Part shown: in pieces, positions 41,433 to 52,737 of the stretch
Layout of the letters: the number at the start of each line of letters is the position of its first letter
Numbering within the stretch: the stretch's first letter is position 1
Source: Shewanella intestini
GTDB lineage: Bacteria; Pseudomonadota; Gammaproteobacteria; Enterobacterales; Shewanellaceae
Assembly: GCF_018221465.1 (NCBI RefSeq)
Contig: NZ_JAAIKR010000001.1
Span: 248,001-312,000, forward strand
Direction of reading: 5' to 3'
Length of the DNA stretch: 64,000 nt
Position numbers and translations under genes: made by a program
The notes under the pieces: generated by a model
Database searches by the model: none
The model's input: only the letters and a program-made list of their open reading frames with translations
Told to the model about the DNA's origin: nothing

Positions 41433-42425
41433 TTACATGTGCTGTAACCATTTTAGTGCAAACCAGATTAATGGTAATAACATTGTCAGAATTAACCAAA
41501 AATAAAATGCCGGTGAAATCAATTTTTCAGCCAATAAAATAGCACTGCTATTGGGCAGGTGTGTACCGGCAAGTTTATTTCGTGCAACTCGGGTTATGTT
41601 GTCTTGATGAATAAACTGCTGTGGGCCGCCAAGCTCAATGTTTAATAATTGTGCCCCTAAGCTATGACAGGCAACATCATTGTTTGGTTGCTGGCTTTGT
41701 AGTTCTATTTTTAGGGCTTTAAAAGGGGAGCGCCCGAGCGGTAAAGCTAATGTGATTAGCCATAAGCACTTTGGAATAAAGAATAATAACCGATTAAGGC
41801 TAAATACCAACGCACCAAAGGTTGTGAATTGAGGATGATAACTTGGCCAACTTAATTCCAATTGGCGTAATAATTTGGCCGCAACAACTAAGGGGAGTCC
41901 ACCGATAAGAAAAAACAATATGACACTCATAAAACCATATAACGGACTGGTTAATTGAAGCTCAATGGTAGCTTTGCTTATGCCAACTTCAGAGAGTGCA
42001 TCCGTTCGGTAATTGGCATGAATGGCGAGCTTTTCACGGGCTTTGGTTTTATTACCTTGGTGTAAGTAGCGTTGAATGATTCTGGCGGTTTGACTGAAGC
42101 TTAATTCGGGTAAGCAAAGGTATAAAACTATGAACTTAAAAAACCAAGGGAAAGCGGCAATAGAGATGAATAAATGACACACCAATACAATTGGGATAAT
42201 CAGAATTAACGTGGCTAAAATACCCGCAATTTGGCGTTGATTGTTCGGTCTGTTGGAACGATTTACTTTGCCGGCAAGTAAATCAGCTATTCGTTGAACG
42301 AGTTTTAGCGGTTGATACTGCGCGGCAAGCGGGGCGTAGCGTGCACAAATTAAGGCAAAAAATAAGATGACACAATCTTGCAGTAAACTGCCGTCTTGAG
42401 CAATGAGAGTGGCGAGGTTGTTCAT
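41433..42425 (-). CDS. CobD/CbiB-family protein, probably divergent
   Basis: This 330-residue membrane protein is related to CobD/CbiB, the adenosylcobinamide-phosphate synthase of B12 synthesis. The recognisable part is RTDALSEVGISKATIELQLTSP (about 140-161), matching the family R-D-T...I-A-R-A-x-E-S region. The following family motif with Asp-Gly is not conserved. No other cobalamin gene is nearby, and no B12 riboswitch is seen. It may have lost the CobD activity. It sits 36 bases after mtnN in the leftward operon. Confidence 0.7.
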   Translation of the reverse strand: MNNLATLIAQDGSLLQDCVILFFALICARYAPLAAQYQPLKLVQRIADLLAGKVNRSNRPNNQRQIAGILATLILIIPIVLVCHLFISIAAFPWFFKFIVLYLCLPELSFSQTARIIQRYLHQGNKTKAREKLAIHANYRTDALSEVGISKATIELQLTSPLYGFMSVILFFLIGGLPLVVAAKLLRQLELSWPSYHPQFTTFGALVFSLNRLLFFIPKCLWLITLALPLGRSPFKALKIELQSQQPNNDVACHSLGAQLLNIELGGPQQFIHQDNITRVARNKLAGTHLPNSSAILLAEKLISPAFYFWLILTMLLPLIWFALKWLQHM

Positions 42426-42461
42426 CTTATTTGCTGCTTTAAGGTGTTTAGAATAACTACA

Positions 42462-43154
42462 TTATAGTTGTTGCAGGAGTGCGATAACCATTAATGCTGA
42501 GTGATGTCCTGCTTTAACAATATAGGTGTCAAAGTCAACGGCTGAATCATCGTTGGCGTTGTCAGACAATGAGCGGATAACCACAAACGGCGTGCCAAAT
42601 TGGTGACAAACTTGTGCAATAGCAGCCGCTTCCATTTCACAGGCGGCCATTGTTGGAAAGTTAGCTAACATCACTTTAGTGCGCTCAGGGTCGCAGATAA
42701 AGCTATCACCGGTACAAATAAGTCCTTCAATTGCTTTTACTTCACCAAGTTCGGCTACGGCTTTTTTGGCCGCATTTACCAAGGCGGTATCAGGAATAAA
42801 AGCGGCAGGTTGAGAGGCCATTTGGCCGATTTCATAACCAAATGCGGTCACGTCAACGTCGTGATGACGCACTTGTGAGGAAATCACTATGTCGCCAATG
42901 GCTAAGTCTTTTACAAACCCGCCAGCAGAACCGGTGTTGATGACGCTGGTGGCGGCAAACTTTTCGATAACTAAGGTTGTTGCAATACTGGCTGCCACTT
43001 TACCAATGCCAGAGCGAGTGACCACCACGTCTTTACCGGCAATTTGTCCACTCACAAATTCAATACCTGCAATGGTGGTGTGCACTGGACTTACAATTGC
43101 TTGCATTAGGTGAACCACTTCTGGTTCCATTGCGCCGATAATAGCGATAGTCAT
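42462..43154 (-). CDS. mtnN: 5'-methylthioadenosine/S-adenosylhomocysteine nucleosidase
   Basis: MtnN hydrolyses MTA, SAH and 5'-deoxyadenosine to adenine plus the ribose moiety, clearing SAM by-products. The 230-residue protein starts [20 protein letters not shown]. Glu10 (in GAMEPE) is a likely acid. It has NTGSAGGF, the GDSFICDP loop and the late [10 protein letters not shown] and [15 protein letters not shown], with the catalytic Asp. First gene of the leftward five-gene group. Confidence 0.98.
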   Translation of the reverse strand: MTIAIIGAMEPEVVHLMQAIVSPVHTTIAGIEFVSGQIAGKDVVVTRSGIGKVAASIATTLVIEKFAATSVINTGSAGGFVKDLAIGDIVISSQVRHHDVDVTAFGYEIGQMASQPAAFIPDTALVNAAKKAVAELGEVKAIEGLICTGDSFICDPERTKVMLANFPTMAACEMEAAAIAQVCHQFGTPFVVIRSLSDNANDDSAVDFDTYIVKAGHHSALMVIALLQQL

Positions 43155-43445
43155 AAAATTGCCTTACATGTCTGTTGAAATATGGCGCTAATATATCACG
43201 CTGATAAACGGATAGGAAAATTGCACAGCTTGCTTTGATGTTATGATGAGCTTGTTGGGTATGTTTTCAATTAAATTGCGAACAAAGGCACATATTGGTT
43301 TTATTCACACGTCTCTTTTTAATGTTATCTGCGCCATGTTGGCTTTAGCATCTGCTCGAATGCTGTGATGATAATCCGTTAAAAAGTGACGTGCTCAAAG
43401 CAATGTTTTTCAGTAAAACTGACCTGTTAACAGCAAAATCCGCCA
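43155..43445. other. intergenic region upstream of mtnN
   Basis: About 290 bases lie between the gltD terminator and mtnN. The mtnN-operon promoter should lie here. I see no repeat, riboswitch or RNA gene. Confidence 0.5.
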
Positions 43446-43473
43446 ATAAAAAACGCCGCATTTAGCGACGTTT
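43446..43473 (-). terminator. terminator of gltBD
   Basis: On the minus strand AACGTCGC pairs with GCGGCGTT (one G-T) around a short loop, followed by TTTT. It lies 20 bases after the gltD stop. Confidence 0.75.
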
Positions 43474-43492
43474 CTTCATTACAGGTAATTAC

Positions 43493-44905
<1,413 letters not shown>

Positions 44906-47900
44906 TTACCCCGCCTTAACGACTAATTCTGGATCTTTATGCGCAATTTTAAGCAAGTCGGCAACGGCAATGTTTTTAGGTTTAACCAGTACAAAGCAGT
45001 CAATCCAGTTTTCAAAGTCGCTTAAAATCATGTTGGCATGTTCACTGCCAGTTTCTTGCAAGTGTGTTTGGATAAGCCCTTTTAAATGGTTACGTTGTAT
45101 TGGCGTATCCACTTTTTGTGTATCAACAAGTTCAGTGTTCACTCGGCGATGGAAGCGGCGGTGTTGGTCAAAGACATAGGCAAAGCCACCTGTCATACCC
45201 GCACCAAAGTTCACCCCTGTTTTACCAAGTACCACAACAATGCCGCCAGTCATGTATTCACAACCGTTGTCACCTAAACCTTCGATTACCGCAATTGCGC
45301 CTGAGTTACGTACGCCAAAGCGTTCACCCGCTTTACCCGCAGCAAATAAGTGTCCACCCGTTGCGCCATACAAACAGGTGTTACCCATAATGGCACTGCG
45401 TTCACTTTTAAATGGGCTACCAATGGGGGGATGAATGACAATTTTACCGCCAGACATACCTTTGCCGACATAATCGTTAGCGTCACCACATAACTTGAGA
45501 TCTAAGCCTGGACTATTCCATACCCCGAAGCTTTGACCCGCACTGCCGTTAAAGCTAAGCGATAAGGTTTGTGCCGCGCCGTTAACGCCGCATTTACTCG
45601 CGATATAGCCTGACAAACCTGCCCCTACTGAGCGGTCGGTGTTGTTGATGCTATATTGAGACGAAAAAGCTTCTGCGTTATCAACTGCGTGTTGGCAATC
45701 TGTCACTAGCACTTGGTTTAACTTGCCAGGGTCTGATGGCGGGTTAGTTTCTTTCCAAGTGATAGCACTGCCTTGTGGCACTTGTGGTTGATACAAAATG
45801 GGGGCTAAATTTAAACCAAGCTGTTTCTGTGTTGTGCCTTCAAGCGCTTCTAACCAATCACTGCGTCCCACCAATTGTTCAAATTCAGTGACGCCCAGTG
45901 CCGCCATGCCTTCTCGAACTTCACGGGCTACAAATTCAAAGTAGGTGACAACGCGCTCAGGTAAACCGTGATAATGGTTTTCACGTAAATTCTTGTCTTG
46001 GGTTGCGACGCCGGTTGCACAGTTATTTAAGTGACAAATACGTAGGTACTTACAGCCTAAAGCAATCATAGGTACTGTGCCAAAGCCAAAGCTTTCGGCG
46101 CCTAACATGGCCGCTTTAATGACATCGTTACCGGTTTTTAAGCCACCATCTACTTGCAAACGAATTTTATGACGTAAGCCATTTGCTACCAGTGATTGAT
46201 GGACTTCTGCTAAGCCAAGTTCCCAAGGTGAGCCTGCGTATTTGACTGAGGTGATAGGACTTGCCCCTGTACCGCCGTCATAACCTGATACGGTTATCAT
46301 GTCGGCGTAGGCTTTTGCCACACCGGTGGCAATGGTGCCGACACCAGGCTCTGAAACCAGTTTGACTGACACTAATGCTGTTGGGTTGATTTGTTTTAAA
46401 TCGAAAATTAATTGGGCTAAATCTTCAATTGAATAAATGTCGTGATGCGGCGGCGGTGAAATTAATGTCACGCCAGGACGTGCATGACGTAAACCTGCAA
46501 TCTCTACGCTCACTTTATGGCCCGGTAGTTGTCCGCCTTCACCCGGTTTTGCCCCTTGCGCCACTTTAATTTGCAACACTTCAGCATTTACAAGGTAATG
46601 CGCGGTGACGCCAAATCGACCAGAAGCAATTTGCTTGATGGCTGAGTTTCGTTCTGAATTAAAGCGCGCAGGATCTTCTCCGCCTTCACCTGAATTTGAA
46701 CGACCGCCTAAACGATTCATCGCAATAGCCAGAGCTTCATGAGCTTCAGGACTTAGTGCACCAATACTCATTGCTGCACTGTCAAAGCGAGGGAATAAGT
46801 TGGAGGCCGCTTCTACGCTATCAACACTGACTGCTTGTTTGTCTTGCTTGATGCCGATTAAGTCACGCAATGTCGCCACTGGACGTTCATCGACCAGCTT
46901 GGCAAATTGCTTGTATGTGGCAAAGTCTTGATTTTTTAATGATGTCTGAAGCGTATTAACTACGTCAGGGTTAAAGCTGTGATACTCACCACCTTCAACA
47001 TATTTGAGTAATCCACCTTGTGGAAGCGGTGCATGGGCCCTAAATGCATTTTTGTGCAGTGTACGTTGATCGGTGGCAATATGTTCAAAACTCACGCCTT
47101 CAATCCGGCTGATAACGCCTTTAAAGCATAGCTCTATGACCTCACTTGATAGGCCGACAGCTTCAAATTGCTGACTGCAACGATAAGAACCAACGGTGCT
47201 GATCCCCATTTTAGACATGATTTTGCGCAAGCCTTTTTCAATACCGTAACGGAAGTTAAGCATTAAGTTTGAGGTTTGCTCGACATCATGTTGTTTCGCT
47301 AACGCTGAAATTGATTCATAAGCAAGATATGGATAAATGGCCGTAGCACCAAAGCCAAGTAGCACGGCAAAGTGGTGTGGGTCTCGGGCTGACGCGGTTT
47401 CAACGATGATGTTGGTGTCACAACGCAGACTTTGGTCAACTAAGCGTCTTTGCACAGACCCAACCGCCATCGCGGCAGGAATGACTTGCACTTTTTTGCC
47501 TACCGCGCGATCCGATAAAATTAGCAACGTCGTACCACTACGAGCAAGACGTTCTGCTTCATCGGTAATGCGATTAATTGCTTGTTCTAGACTTTCGCTG
47601 TCATCGTAATTTAAATCAATGGTATTGGCGCGATAGTAATTGCTATCAAGTCCAAGCAGTTGGTTGAAATCACTAAATAATAAAATAGGTGAGTTAAACA
47701 TCACCCGATAGGCATTGCCGGTGGTTTCGCAAAATAGGTTTTGTTCACGTCCAACACAGGTAGCTAATGACATCACGTGTTTTTCACGTAATGGGTCAAT
47801 AGGTGGGTTTGTTACTTGGGCAAACTTTTGGCGGAAATAGTCATACAGTGAACGGGATTTTTTCGACAACACAGCCATTGGGGTGTCATCGCCCATAGAA

Positions 47901-49354
47901 CCCGTCGCTTCCTCGCCTTTACTGGCTAGTACCCAAATAACTTGTTCAAGTTCTTCGCGGCTATAGCCAAATTGTTTTTGATATTGCAGCAAGGTTTTTT
48001 CATCAAAGCGGCTTGCACCTTGTTGAGTTTGATCAATATCTTCAGCAGGGGTTAGGGTACGGCTGTTTTTTGCCATCCACTCTTTGTATGGGTGACGGCG
48101 TTTTAAGTCATTATCTATTTCAAATGACGGATAAAGCTTGCCGTTTAAGGTATCTAATACTAATAACTCACCGGGTCCAACTCGACCTTTTTCAATAACC
48201 TCATCAGCGGCGTAATCCCAAATACCCACTTCTGAAGCTAAGGTTAAAATACGGTCTTTGGTGATCACATAGCGTGATGGGCGTAAACCATTACGGTCAA
48301 CAGCACAGGCTGCATGACGACCATTGGTCATCACAATACCGGCAGGGCCATCCCACGGTTCCATGTGCATAGAGTTAAAGTCATAGAAAGCTTTTAACTC
48401 ATCGTCCATTTCAGGATTTGATTGCCATGCAGGTGGAATAAGCAAACGCATCGCACGATATAAATCCATCCCACCAGATAACAGCATTTCGAGCATATTA
48501 TCGAGTGATGAAGAATCTGAACCTTTTTCGTTAACAAACGGCGCAGCTTGTTGTAAATCCGGCAGTAATGGTGAGCTAAATTTGTATGCACGGGCGCGAG
48601 CCCATTGACGATTACCAGTAATGGTGTTGATTTCACCATTATGGGCAAGGTATCTAAACGGCTGCGCAAGTGGCCACTTAGGTGAAGTATTGGTAGAAAA
48701 GCGCTGGTGGAATAAACAAATGGCACTTTTTAAGCGTAAGTCAGCTAAGTCAGTATAAAAGGAAGGTAAGTCAGCAGGCATTAATAGCCCTTTATAGACA
48801 ATTACCTGCCCAGATAAACTGGCGATATAACAATCTTTTTCATTGGTTATTTGTTGCTCTAAGCGACGACGGGCCATATAAAGACGACGTTCTAAGTCTT
48901 TTTCGCGCCAACCGACAGGTGCATTAATGAGCACTTGATAAATTTGCGGTAAACTTTCGCGGCCAATCTCACCTAATACATCAGGGTTAATCGGTACTTT
49001 TCTCCAACCAGCGACACCGAGCGTTTCACGTTGTAGTTCTTTTTCTAAAATGAATTTCGCTTGTTCTGCTTTTTGTTGGTCTTGGCTTAAAAATACCATT
49101 CCGACAGCAAAGTTACGGCTAAGGTGCCAGTCGTTTTCGACAGCAACAGCCTTAAAAAAATCTTTTGGCATTTGCATTAGCAAGCCACAGCCGTCACCTG
49201 TACGCCCGTCTGACGCAATACCGCCACGGTGTTTCATGCGATCTAAGCCATGAATTGCAGTGCGTATTATGCGGTGACTCGCTTCACCATCCATTTGTGC
49301 AATTAACCCAAACCCACAATTGTCTCTTTCGAAACTGGGATGATATAAGCCCAT
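44906..49354 (-). CDS. gltB: glutamate synthase (NADPH) large subunit
   Basis: GltB makes two glutamates from glutamine and 2-oxoglutarate. The 1482-residue protein begins with a short propeptide before the N-terminal nucleophile Cys13 (RDNCGFGLIAQ). An amidotransferase domain follows (to about 430), then a central domain. The FMN/synthase barrel has HHDIYSIEDLAQLIFDLKQ, the [3Fe-4S] motif CRICHLNNCATGVATQ and QVDGGLKTG. The GXGXG beta-helix comes last (GQSFGVWNSPG ... GDANDYVGKGMSGG). Full length and very close to the E. coli protein. Confidence 0.99.
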   Translation of the reverse strand: MGLYHPSFERDNCGFGLIAQMDGEASHRIIRTAIHGLDRMKHRGGIASDGRTGDGCGLLMQMPKDFFKAVAVENDWHLSRNFAVGMVFLSQDQQKAEQAKFILEKELQRETLGVAGWRKVPINPDVLGEIGRESLPQIYQVLINAPVGWREKDLERRLYMARRRLEQQITNEKDCYIASLSGQVIVYKGLLMPADLPSFYTDLADLRLKSAICLFHQRFSTNTSPKWPLAQPFRYLAHNGEINTITGNRQWARARAYKFSSPLLPDLQQAAPFVNEKGSDSSSLDNMLEMLLSGGMDLYRAMRLLIPPAWQSNPEMDDELKAFYDFNSMHMEPWDGPAGIVMTNGRHAACAVDRNGLRPSRYVITKDRILTLASEVGIWDYAADEVIEKGRVGPGELLVLDTLNGKLYPSFEIDNDLKRRHPYKEWMAKNSRTLTPAEDIDQTQQGASRFDEKTLLQYQKQFGYSREELEQVIWVLASKGEEATGSMGDDTPMAVLSKKSRSLYDYFRQKFAQVTNPPIDPLREKHVMSLATCVGREQNLFCETTGNAYRVMFNSPILLFSDFNQLLGLDSNYYRANTIDLNYDDSESLEQAINRITDEAERLARSGTTLLILSDRAVGKKVQVIPAAMAVGSVQRRLVDQSLRCDTNIIVETASARDPHHFAVLLGFGATAIYPYLAYESISALAKQHDVEQTSNLMLNFRYGIEKGLRKIMSKMGISTVGSYRCSQQFEAVGLSSEVIELCFKGVISRIEGVSFEHIATDQRTLHKNAFRAHAPLPQGGLLKYVEGGEYHSFNPDVVNTLQTSLKNQDFATYKQFAKLVDERPVATLRDLIGIKQDKQAVSVDSVEAASNLFPRFDSAAMSIGALSPEAHEALAIAMNRLGGRSNSGEGGEDPARFNSERNSAIKQIASGRFGVTAHYLVNAEVLQIKVAQGAKPGEGGQLPGHKVSVEIAGLRHARPGVTLISPPPHHDIYSIEDLAQLIFDLKQINPTALVSVKLVSEPGVGTIATGVAKAYADMITVSGYDGGTGASPITSVKYAGSPWELGLAEVHQSLVANGLRHKIRLQVDGGLKTGNDVIKAAMLGAESFGFGTVPMIALGCKYLRICHLNNCATGVATQDKNLRENHYHGLPERVVTYFEFVAREVREGMAALGVTEFEQLVGRSDWLEALEGTTQKQLGLNLAPILYQPQVPQGSAITWKETNPPSDPGKLNQVLVTDCQHAVDNAEAFSSQYSINNTDRSVGAGLSGYIASKCGVNGAAQTLSLSFNGSAGQSFGVWNSPGLDLKLCGDANDYVGKGMSGGKIVIHPPIGSPFKSERSAIMGNTCLYGATGGHLFAAGKAGERFGVRNSGAIAVIEGLGDNGCEYMTGGIVVVLGKTGVNFGAGMTGGFAYVFDQHRRFHRRVNTELVDTQKVDTPIQRNHLKGLIQTHLQETGSEHANMILSDFENWIDCFVLVKPKNIAVADLLKIAHKDPELVVKAG

Positions 49355-49860
49355 ACAAACCCCCTAAAATCTCAATAAATATACGACAACGGGGTAAATG
49401 AGAAATATTCCATATATATGCACCCGAACCTCTAAAATTAAACCGAGAACGTGCAAAGGTCAAACCATAAAAATGGAAGTAAATGAAAATTTATTACATA
49501 TCACAGACAAATTAACATCATTCTTACGTTAACGTAAACTGTCACATTGTTCATATAACATTATGAATAGAAAGAATTTTTGTAAATAAAGCGTAAAAGT
49601 GTGATCCGGTTATAAATTTTCAGTTGAATTGATTTTAAAATAGGAATAGTGAATTTTATTTCAAGTACAGTTTTTGTGATTAAATTTAAAAAAAATGTAT
49701 AAGTATTCATTTTTACTGCGTGCGGATAACTGTTTTTGTTTAAAACAATGATCGTTTATCAAAATAAAAGTACGCATTGTGGGATAAAACAACAATTTTT
49801 TTGATATAGAGCCATGTTTGTTGTTTAAGTATTCTCTAAAATTGCGCTCTTTTTTGTTGT
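49355..49860. other. gltB/yhcC divergent control region
   Basis: About 505 very AT-rich bases lie between divergent gltB and the radical SAM gene. Open frames here are Asn/Lys/Phe-rich noise. A long leader for gltB, which in E. coli is controlled by Lrp and nitrogen state, is plausible, but no site can be named. Confidence 0.5.
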
Positions 49861-49872
49861 TTGTGGAAACCA

Positions 49873-50793
49873 ATGGGCTTAGATGATTACGTAAATACAT
49901 TCGGTGCAGAATGTAAACGTCGATATGGCGGTCGGATTAAAAAACTGACCATTGATGCGGCATTTACTTGTCCTAACCGAGATGGTTCGCTAGGTAAGGG
50001 AGGGTGTACCTTTTGTAATGTCACCTCTTTTAATGAACAACAAGGTCAAGGGCAAAGTATTGCTGTGCAATTACAGCAAGGGAAACAAAATTTATTGCCA
50101 AGTGCTCGTCAGTCAAATAGTCAATATATTGCCTACTTCCAAGCCTATACCAGCACTTATGATGAATATGCGTTATTAAAGCAACGGTATGATGAAGCCT
50201 TAGCTGATGCCAATGTCGTTGGGTTACATATTGGTACTAGACCAGATTGTGTGCCAGATGAGGTATTAGAGTTGTTGGTTGAATACCAACAACGTGGCAT
50301 TGATGTGTGGCTTGAACTCGGCCTACAAACCGCTAACGACCAAACGTTGAAGCGTATTAACCGTGGTCATAATTTTGCTCAATATAAAGATACTGTTGAA
50401 CGGGCACATCTTCGTGGGCTCAAAGTATGTACTCATTTAATTTTAGGTTTGCCGGGTGAAACTCATGCTGATTATACCGATAGCTTACAACAGGTACTAG
50501 CGGTTGGCGTTGAAGGATTAAAAATCCACCCTTTACATATTGTGCAAGGGAGTACCATGGCTAAGCAGTGGCGCTATGGCTCTTTAGAAACGATCAGTAA
50601 ACAAGATTATGCCCGAAGTGTTGCAGCCTTAATTAGGCAAACGCCCAAAGAGATTATTTTTCATCGTGTGACGGCATATGCTAAGAAGCCGATGTTATTA
50701 GCACCAGATTGGTGTGCGTTTCGATGGGAAGGGTTAGTGGCGATTGTTGATGAGTTAAGACTTAAAGGCGGACAAGGGAGTGATTTAAATTAA
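49873..50793 (+). CDS. yhcC: YhcC-like (TIGR01212) radical SAM protein
   Basis: This 306-residue radical SAM protein of the TIGR01212/YhcC family has an unproven role. The cluster cysteines are in FTCPNRDGSLGKGGCTFCN (about 32-50), the spaced form typical of this family. Next come QAYTST, VGLHIGTRPDCVPDEVLELL, LELGLQTANDQTLKRINRGH and the C-terminal PKEIIFHRVTA. A TTG 12 bases upstream (49861) could extend it by four residues; the ATG at 49873 is chosen. It lies between gltB and hptA, as yhcC lies between gltB and arcB in E. coli. Confidence 0.93.
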   Translation: MGLDDYVNTFGAECKRRYGGRIKKLTIDAAFTCPNRDGSLGKGGCTFCNVTSFNEQQGQGQSIAVQLQQGKQNLLPSARQSNSQYIAYFQAYTSTYDEYALLKQRYDEALADANVVGLHIGTRPDCVPDEVLELLVEYQQRGIDVWLELGLQTANDQTLKRINRGHNFAQYKDTVERAHLRGLKVCTHLILGLPGETHADYTDSLQQVLAVGVEGLKIHPLHIVQGSTMAKQWRYGSLETISKQDYARSVAALIRQTPKEIIFHRVTAYAKKPMLLAPDWCAFRWEGLVAIVDELRLKGGQGSDLN

Positions 50794-51071
50794 GTTTTTA
50801 ACTCAAAATAAACATATAAATAAAATGCATGTTTATTAGGCTGTAATTTTTATCTGTAAAATCAAAGGGTCAAATGTTACTAGATGTTCAAAGGGCGTAT
50901 TATTTGAATGTTTTTTGAACGCTGGTAATCAACTGTTTTCATCAGTGTTAATGATTTGTGATTTCTTATGGGCTATTTATCTATGTGACTCTTACAGTGG
51001 TTGCATAGGCATATTTAGTGAGTATGATATTGCTATATCAAAATTTACACTTGTAATTAGAGGTGCCCATA
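50794..51071. other. intergenic before hptA
   Basis: 278 AT-rich bases presumably carry the hptA promoter. No terminator-like hairpin with a T run is evident after the radical SAM gene, and no RNA gene is seen. Confidence 0.45.
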
Positions 51072-51437
51072 ATGGCCATGACGCAATTAGATACTGTATT
51101 AGATCTCAACACACTAGAGCAATACATTAGTGCCATTGGTGCTGGAACGCTTTTAAAAAGTGTGGTGTTGTTTGAACAACTCATGCCCGAGTATGTTGGT
51201 AGCTTAGTCAAAGCAAGTGAAGCTAGTGACAAAGACACATTATGTGCAGAAGCACATAAGTTTAAAGGTGCTGCAGGTTCTGTTGGTCTTAAACGTATTC
51301 AACAATTAGCTCAACACCTCCAACACGGCGAAGAAGCGTCTTGGGAACAAGAACATCAAAGCTGGTTATCCACAATTGTTGAGCATGCTGAAGGTGATTT
51401 ACAGCAACTAAAGCTTTTTTTAGAAGCGAAGTCTTAA
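51072..51437 (+). CDS. hptA: Hpt phosphotransfer protein of the Arc system
   Basis: HptA is the separate histidine phosphotransfer protein that, in Shewanella, links the hybrid kinase ArcS to ArcA. E. coli carries the Hpt domain inside ArcB instead. The protein has 121 residues from the ATG at 51072 (GAGG at 51059-51062). It is a four-helix bundle with phosphoacceptor H62 in AEAHKFKGAAGSVG. Its place beside yhcC matches arcB in E. coli, supporting origin from an arcB remnant. ArcA and ArcS are not in the window. It is followed by a terminator. Confidence 0.9.
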   Translation: MAMTQLDTVLDLNTLEQYISAIGAGTLLKSVVLFEQLMPEYVGSLVKASEASDKDTLCAEAHKFKGAAGSVGLKRIQQLAQHLQHGEEASWEQEHQSWLSTIVEHAEGDLQQLKLFLEAKS

Positions 51438-51466
51438 ATACAGCGCTAGTTGTTTATTTAAATAGA

Positions 51467-51489
51467 AAGCTCCTGTTAGGGGCTTTTTT
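51467..51489 (+). terminator. rho-independent terminator after hptA
   Basis: AAGCTCC/GGGGCTT (one G-T pair) around a five-base loop is followed by a long T run. Confidence 0.8.
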
Positions 51490-51583
51490 TATACCTTGTT
51501 AATGACATTTGTGATCTATTAACTTGTTTCAATTGCCTTTTCAATTCATTATTTCCATTAAATATTAATTGGCAATCGATTTA

Positions 51584-52495
51584 ATGAAAAACCTTCCCAG
51601 CTTAAAAAATCTTTACTATTTGATTAATCTGCATCAAGAGCAAAACTTTAATCGTGCGGCTAAAAAGTGCTTCGTGAGCCAGTCTACCTTATCTAGTGGT
51701 ATTCAAAACCTAGAAGAACAGCTTGGATTTCAACTGATTGAGCGTGATCATAAGTCGTTTATGTTTACCGCAACGGGAGAAGAAGTCGTTGAAAGGGCGC
51801 GTGGTATTTTAACGAATGTGGAAGACTTGGTTGAATTGGTGAGAAGCCAAGGCGAGCCAATGACTGGGGAAATTCGGTTAGGTTGTATTCCAACGATCGC
51901 GCCTTTTCTATTAAGTCGAGTGGTAAAATTGTGCCAAAAAGATTATCCCGAAATGAGCCTATTGCTTAAAGAAGACACCACAGAACGATTATTAGATGCA
52001 CTTGGTAAAGGGGAGTTAGACTTATTAATTCTTGCGCTACCTGTCGACACCAGCGGTTTTCATAGCATGAAAGTGGGGATTGATCCCTTTAAAATGGTTA
52101 TCCACAAAGAGCTCTCAATGGATGTAGCTCAACCGATTAATTACCAAGAAATGCCTGATGAAAGTATTTTTTTACTACAAAATGAACATTGCATTACTGG
52201 CCATGCAATCACCGCTTGTCAGCTGGGCAATAGCGCGAAGATAAACCCTTTTGCTGCGACCAGTTTGCATACGTTAGTGCAAATGGTAAACAGTAAATTA
52301 GGAACCACATTTTTGCCGCAAATGGCTATTGATGCAGGCATTTTACATGATACAGAATTGAAAATAATGACCCCGCCGGGAGAGTCTCCTTATCGAGATA
52401 TTGGCTTAGTTTGGCGTCAAACGACTAGCCGTATCAGTACCTTTAGAACATTAGGTTTAGCTATTCGTGAGCAATTGCTGCAGCAGCCTGATTAA
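51584..52495 (+). CDS. oxyR: OxyR peroxide-sensing LysR regulator
   Basis: OxyR senses hydrogen peroxide by forming a disulfide and controls antioxidant genes. The LysR protein has 303 residues from ATG 51584, with an upstream TTG in frame at 51569. The N-terminal helix-turn-helix is FNRAAKKCFVSQSTLSSGIQNLE (about 22-44). The redox pair is C203 and C212 in EHCITGHAITAC, with the same C-x8-C spacing as C199/C208 of E. coli OxyR. It lies between hptA and cyaC, the known Shewanella order. Confidence 0.92.
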   Translation: MKNLPSLKNLYYLINLHQEQNFNRAAKKCFVSQSTLSSGIQNLEEQLGFQLIERDHKSFMFTATGEEVVERARGILTNVEDLVELVRSQGEPMTGEIRLGCIPTIAPFLLSRVVKLCQKDYPEMSLLLKEDTTERLLDALGKGELDLLILALPVDTSGFHSMKVGIDPFKMVIHKELSMDVAQPINYQEMPDESIFLLQNEHCITGHAITACQLGNSAKINPFAATSLHTLVQMVNSKLGTTFLPQMAIDAGILHDTELKIMTPPGESPYRDIGLVWRQTTSRISTFRTLGLAIREQLLQQPD

Positions 52496-52701
52496 CCGCT
52501 ATCGATGCCATTACTTAAGCCCTCTTGTGCTAATGTGTTTCCTAAGTCATGCATCATAGAGGCTTTGGTTGTTAGTGATGGTAATTATTCGCACACGATA
52601 AAAACCAAGTTGGTAAAAGCAAGATTTCTGTTAAGTGTAAAGTCTTTCAATTACTTTCTATAGGGAGGTCATTGTAAGAGCGGGGTATTTAAAGCGAGAT
52701 T

Positions 52702-52723
52702 ATCGCTCATTGGAGTGAGCGAT
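52702..52723. terminator. hairpin between oxyR and cyaC
   Basis: ATCGCTCA and TGAGCGAT are perfect 8-base arms around a six-base loop, between the convergent oxyR and cyaC genes. The T runs are weak, so its strength as a terminator is uncertain. Confidence 0.5.
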
Positions 52724-52737
52724 TTGTCATTAAGAGA

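Noticed and set aside
43155-43445. Cobalamin or SAM riboswitch before the mtnN and CobD-like operon
   Set aside because: I could not find the conserved B12 box or SAM-riboswitch core on the minus strand.
49661-49900. 79-codon minus-strand frame in the gltB-yhcC gap
   Set aside because: It is a product of very AT-rich DNA (Asn, Lys, Phe), overlaps the start of the radical SAM gene and has no support.
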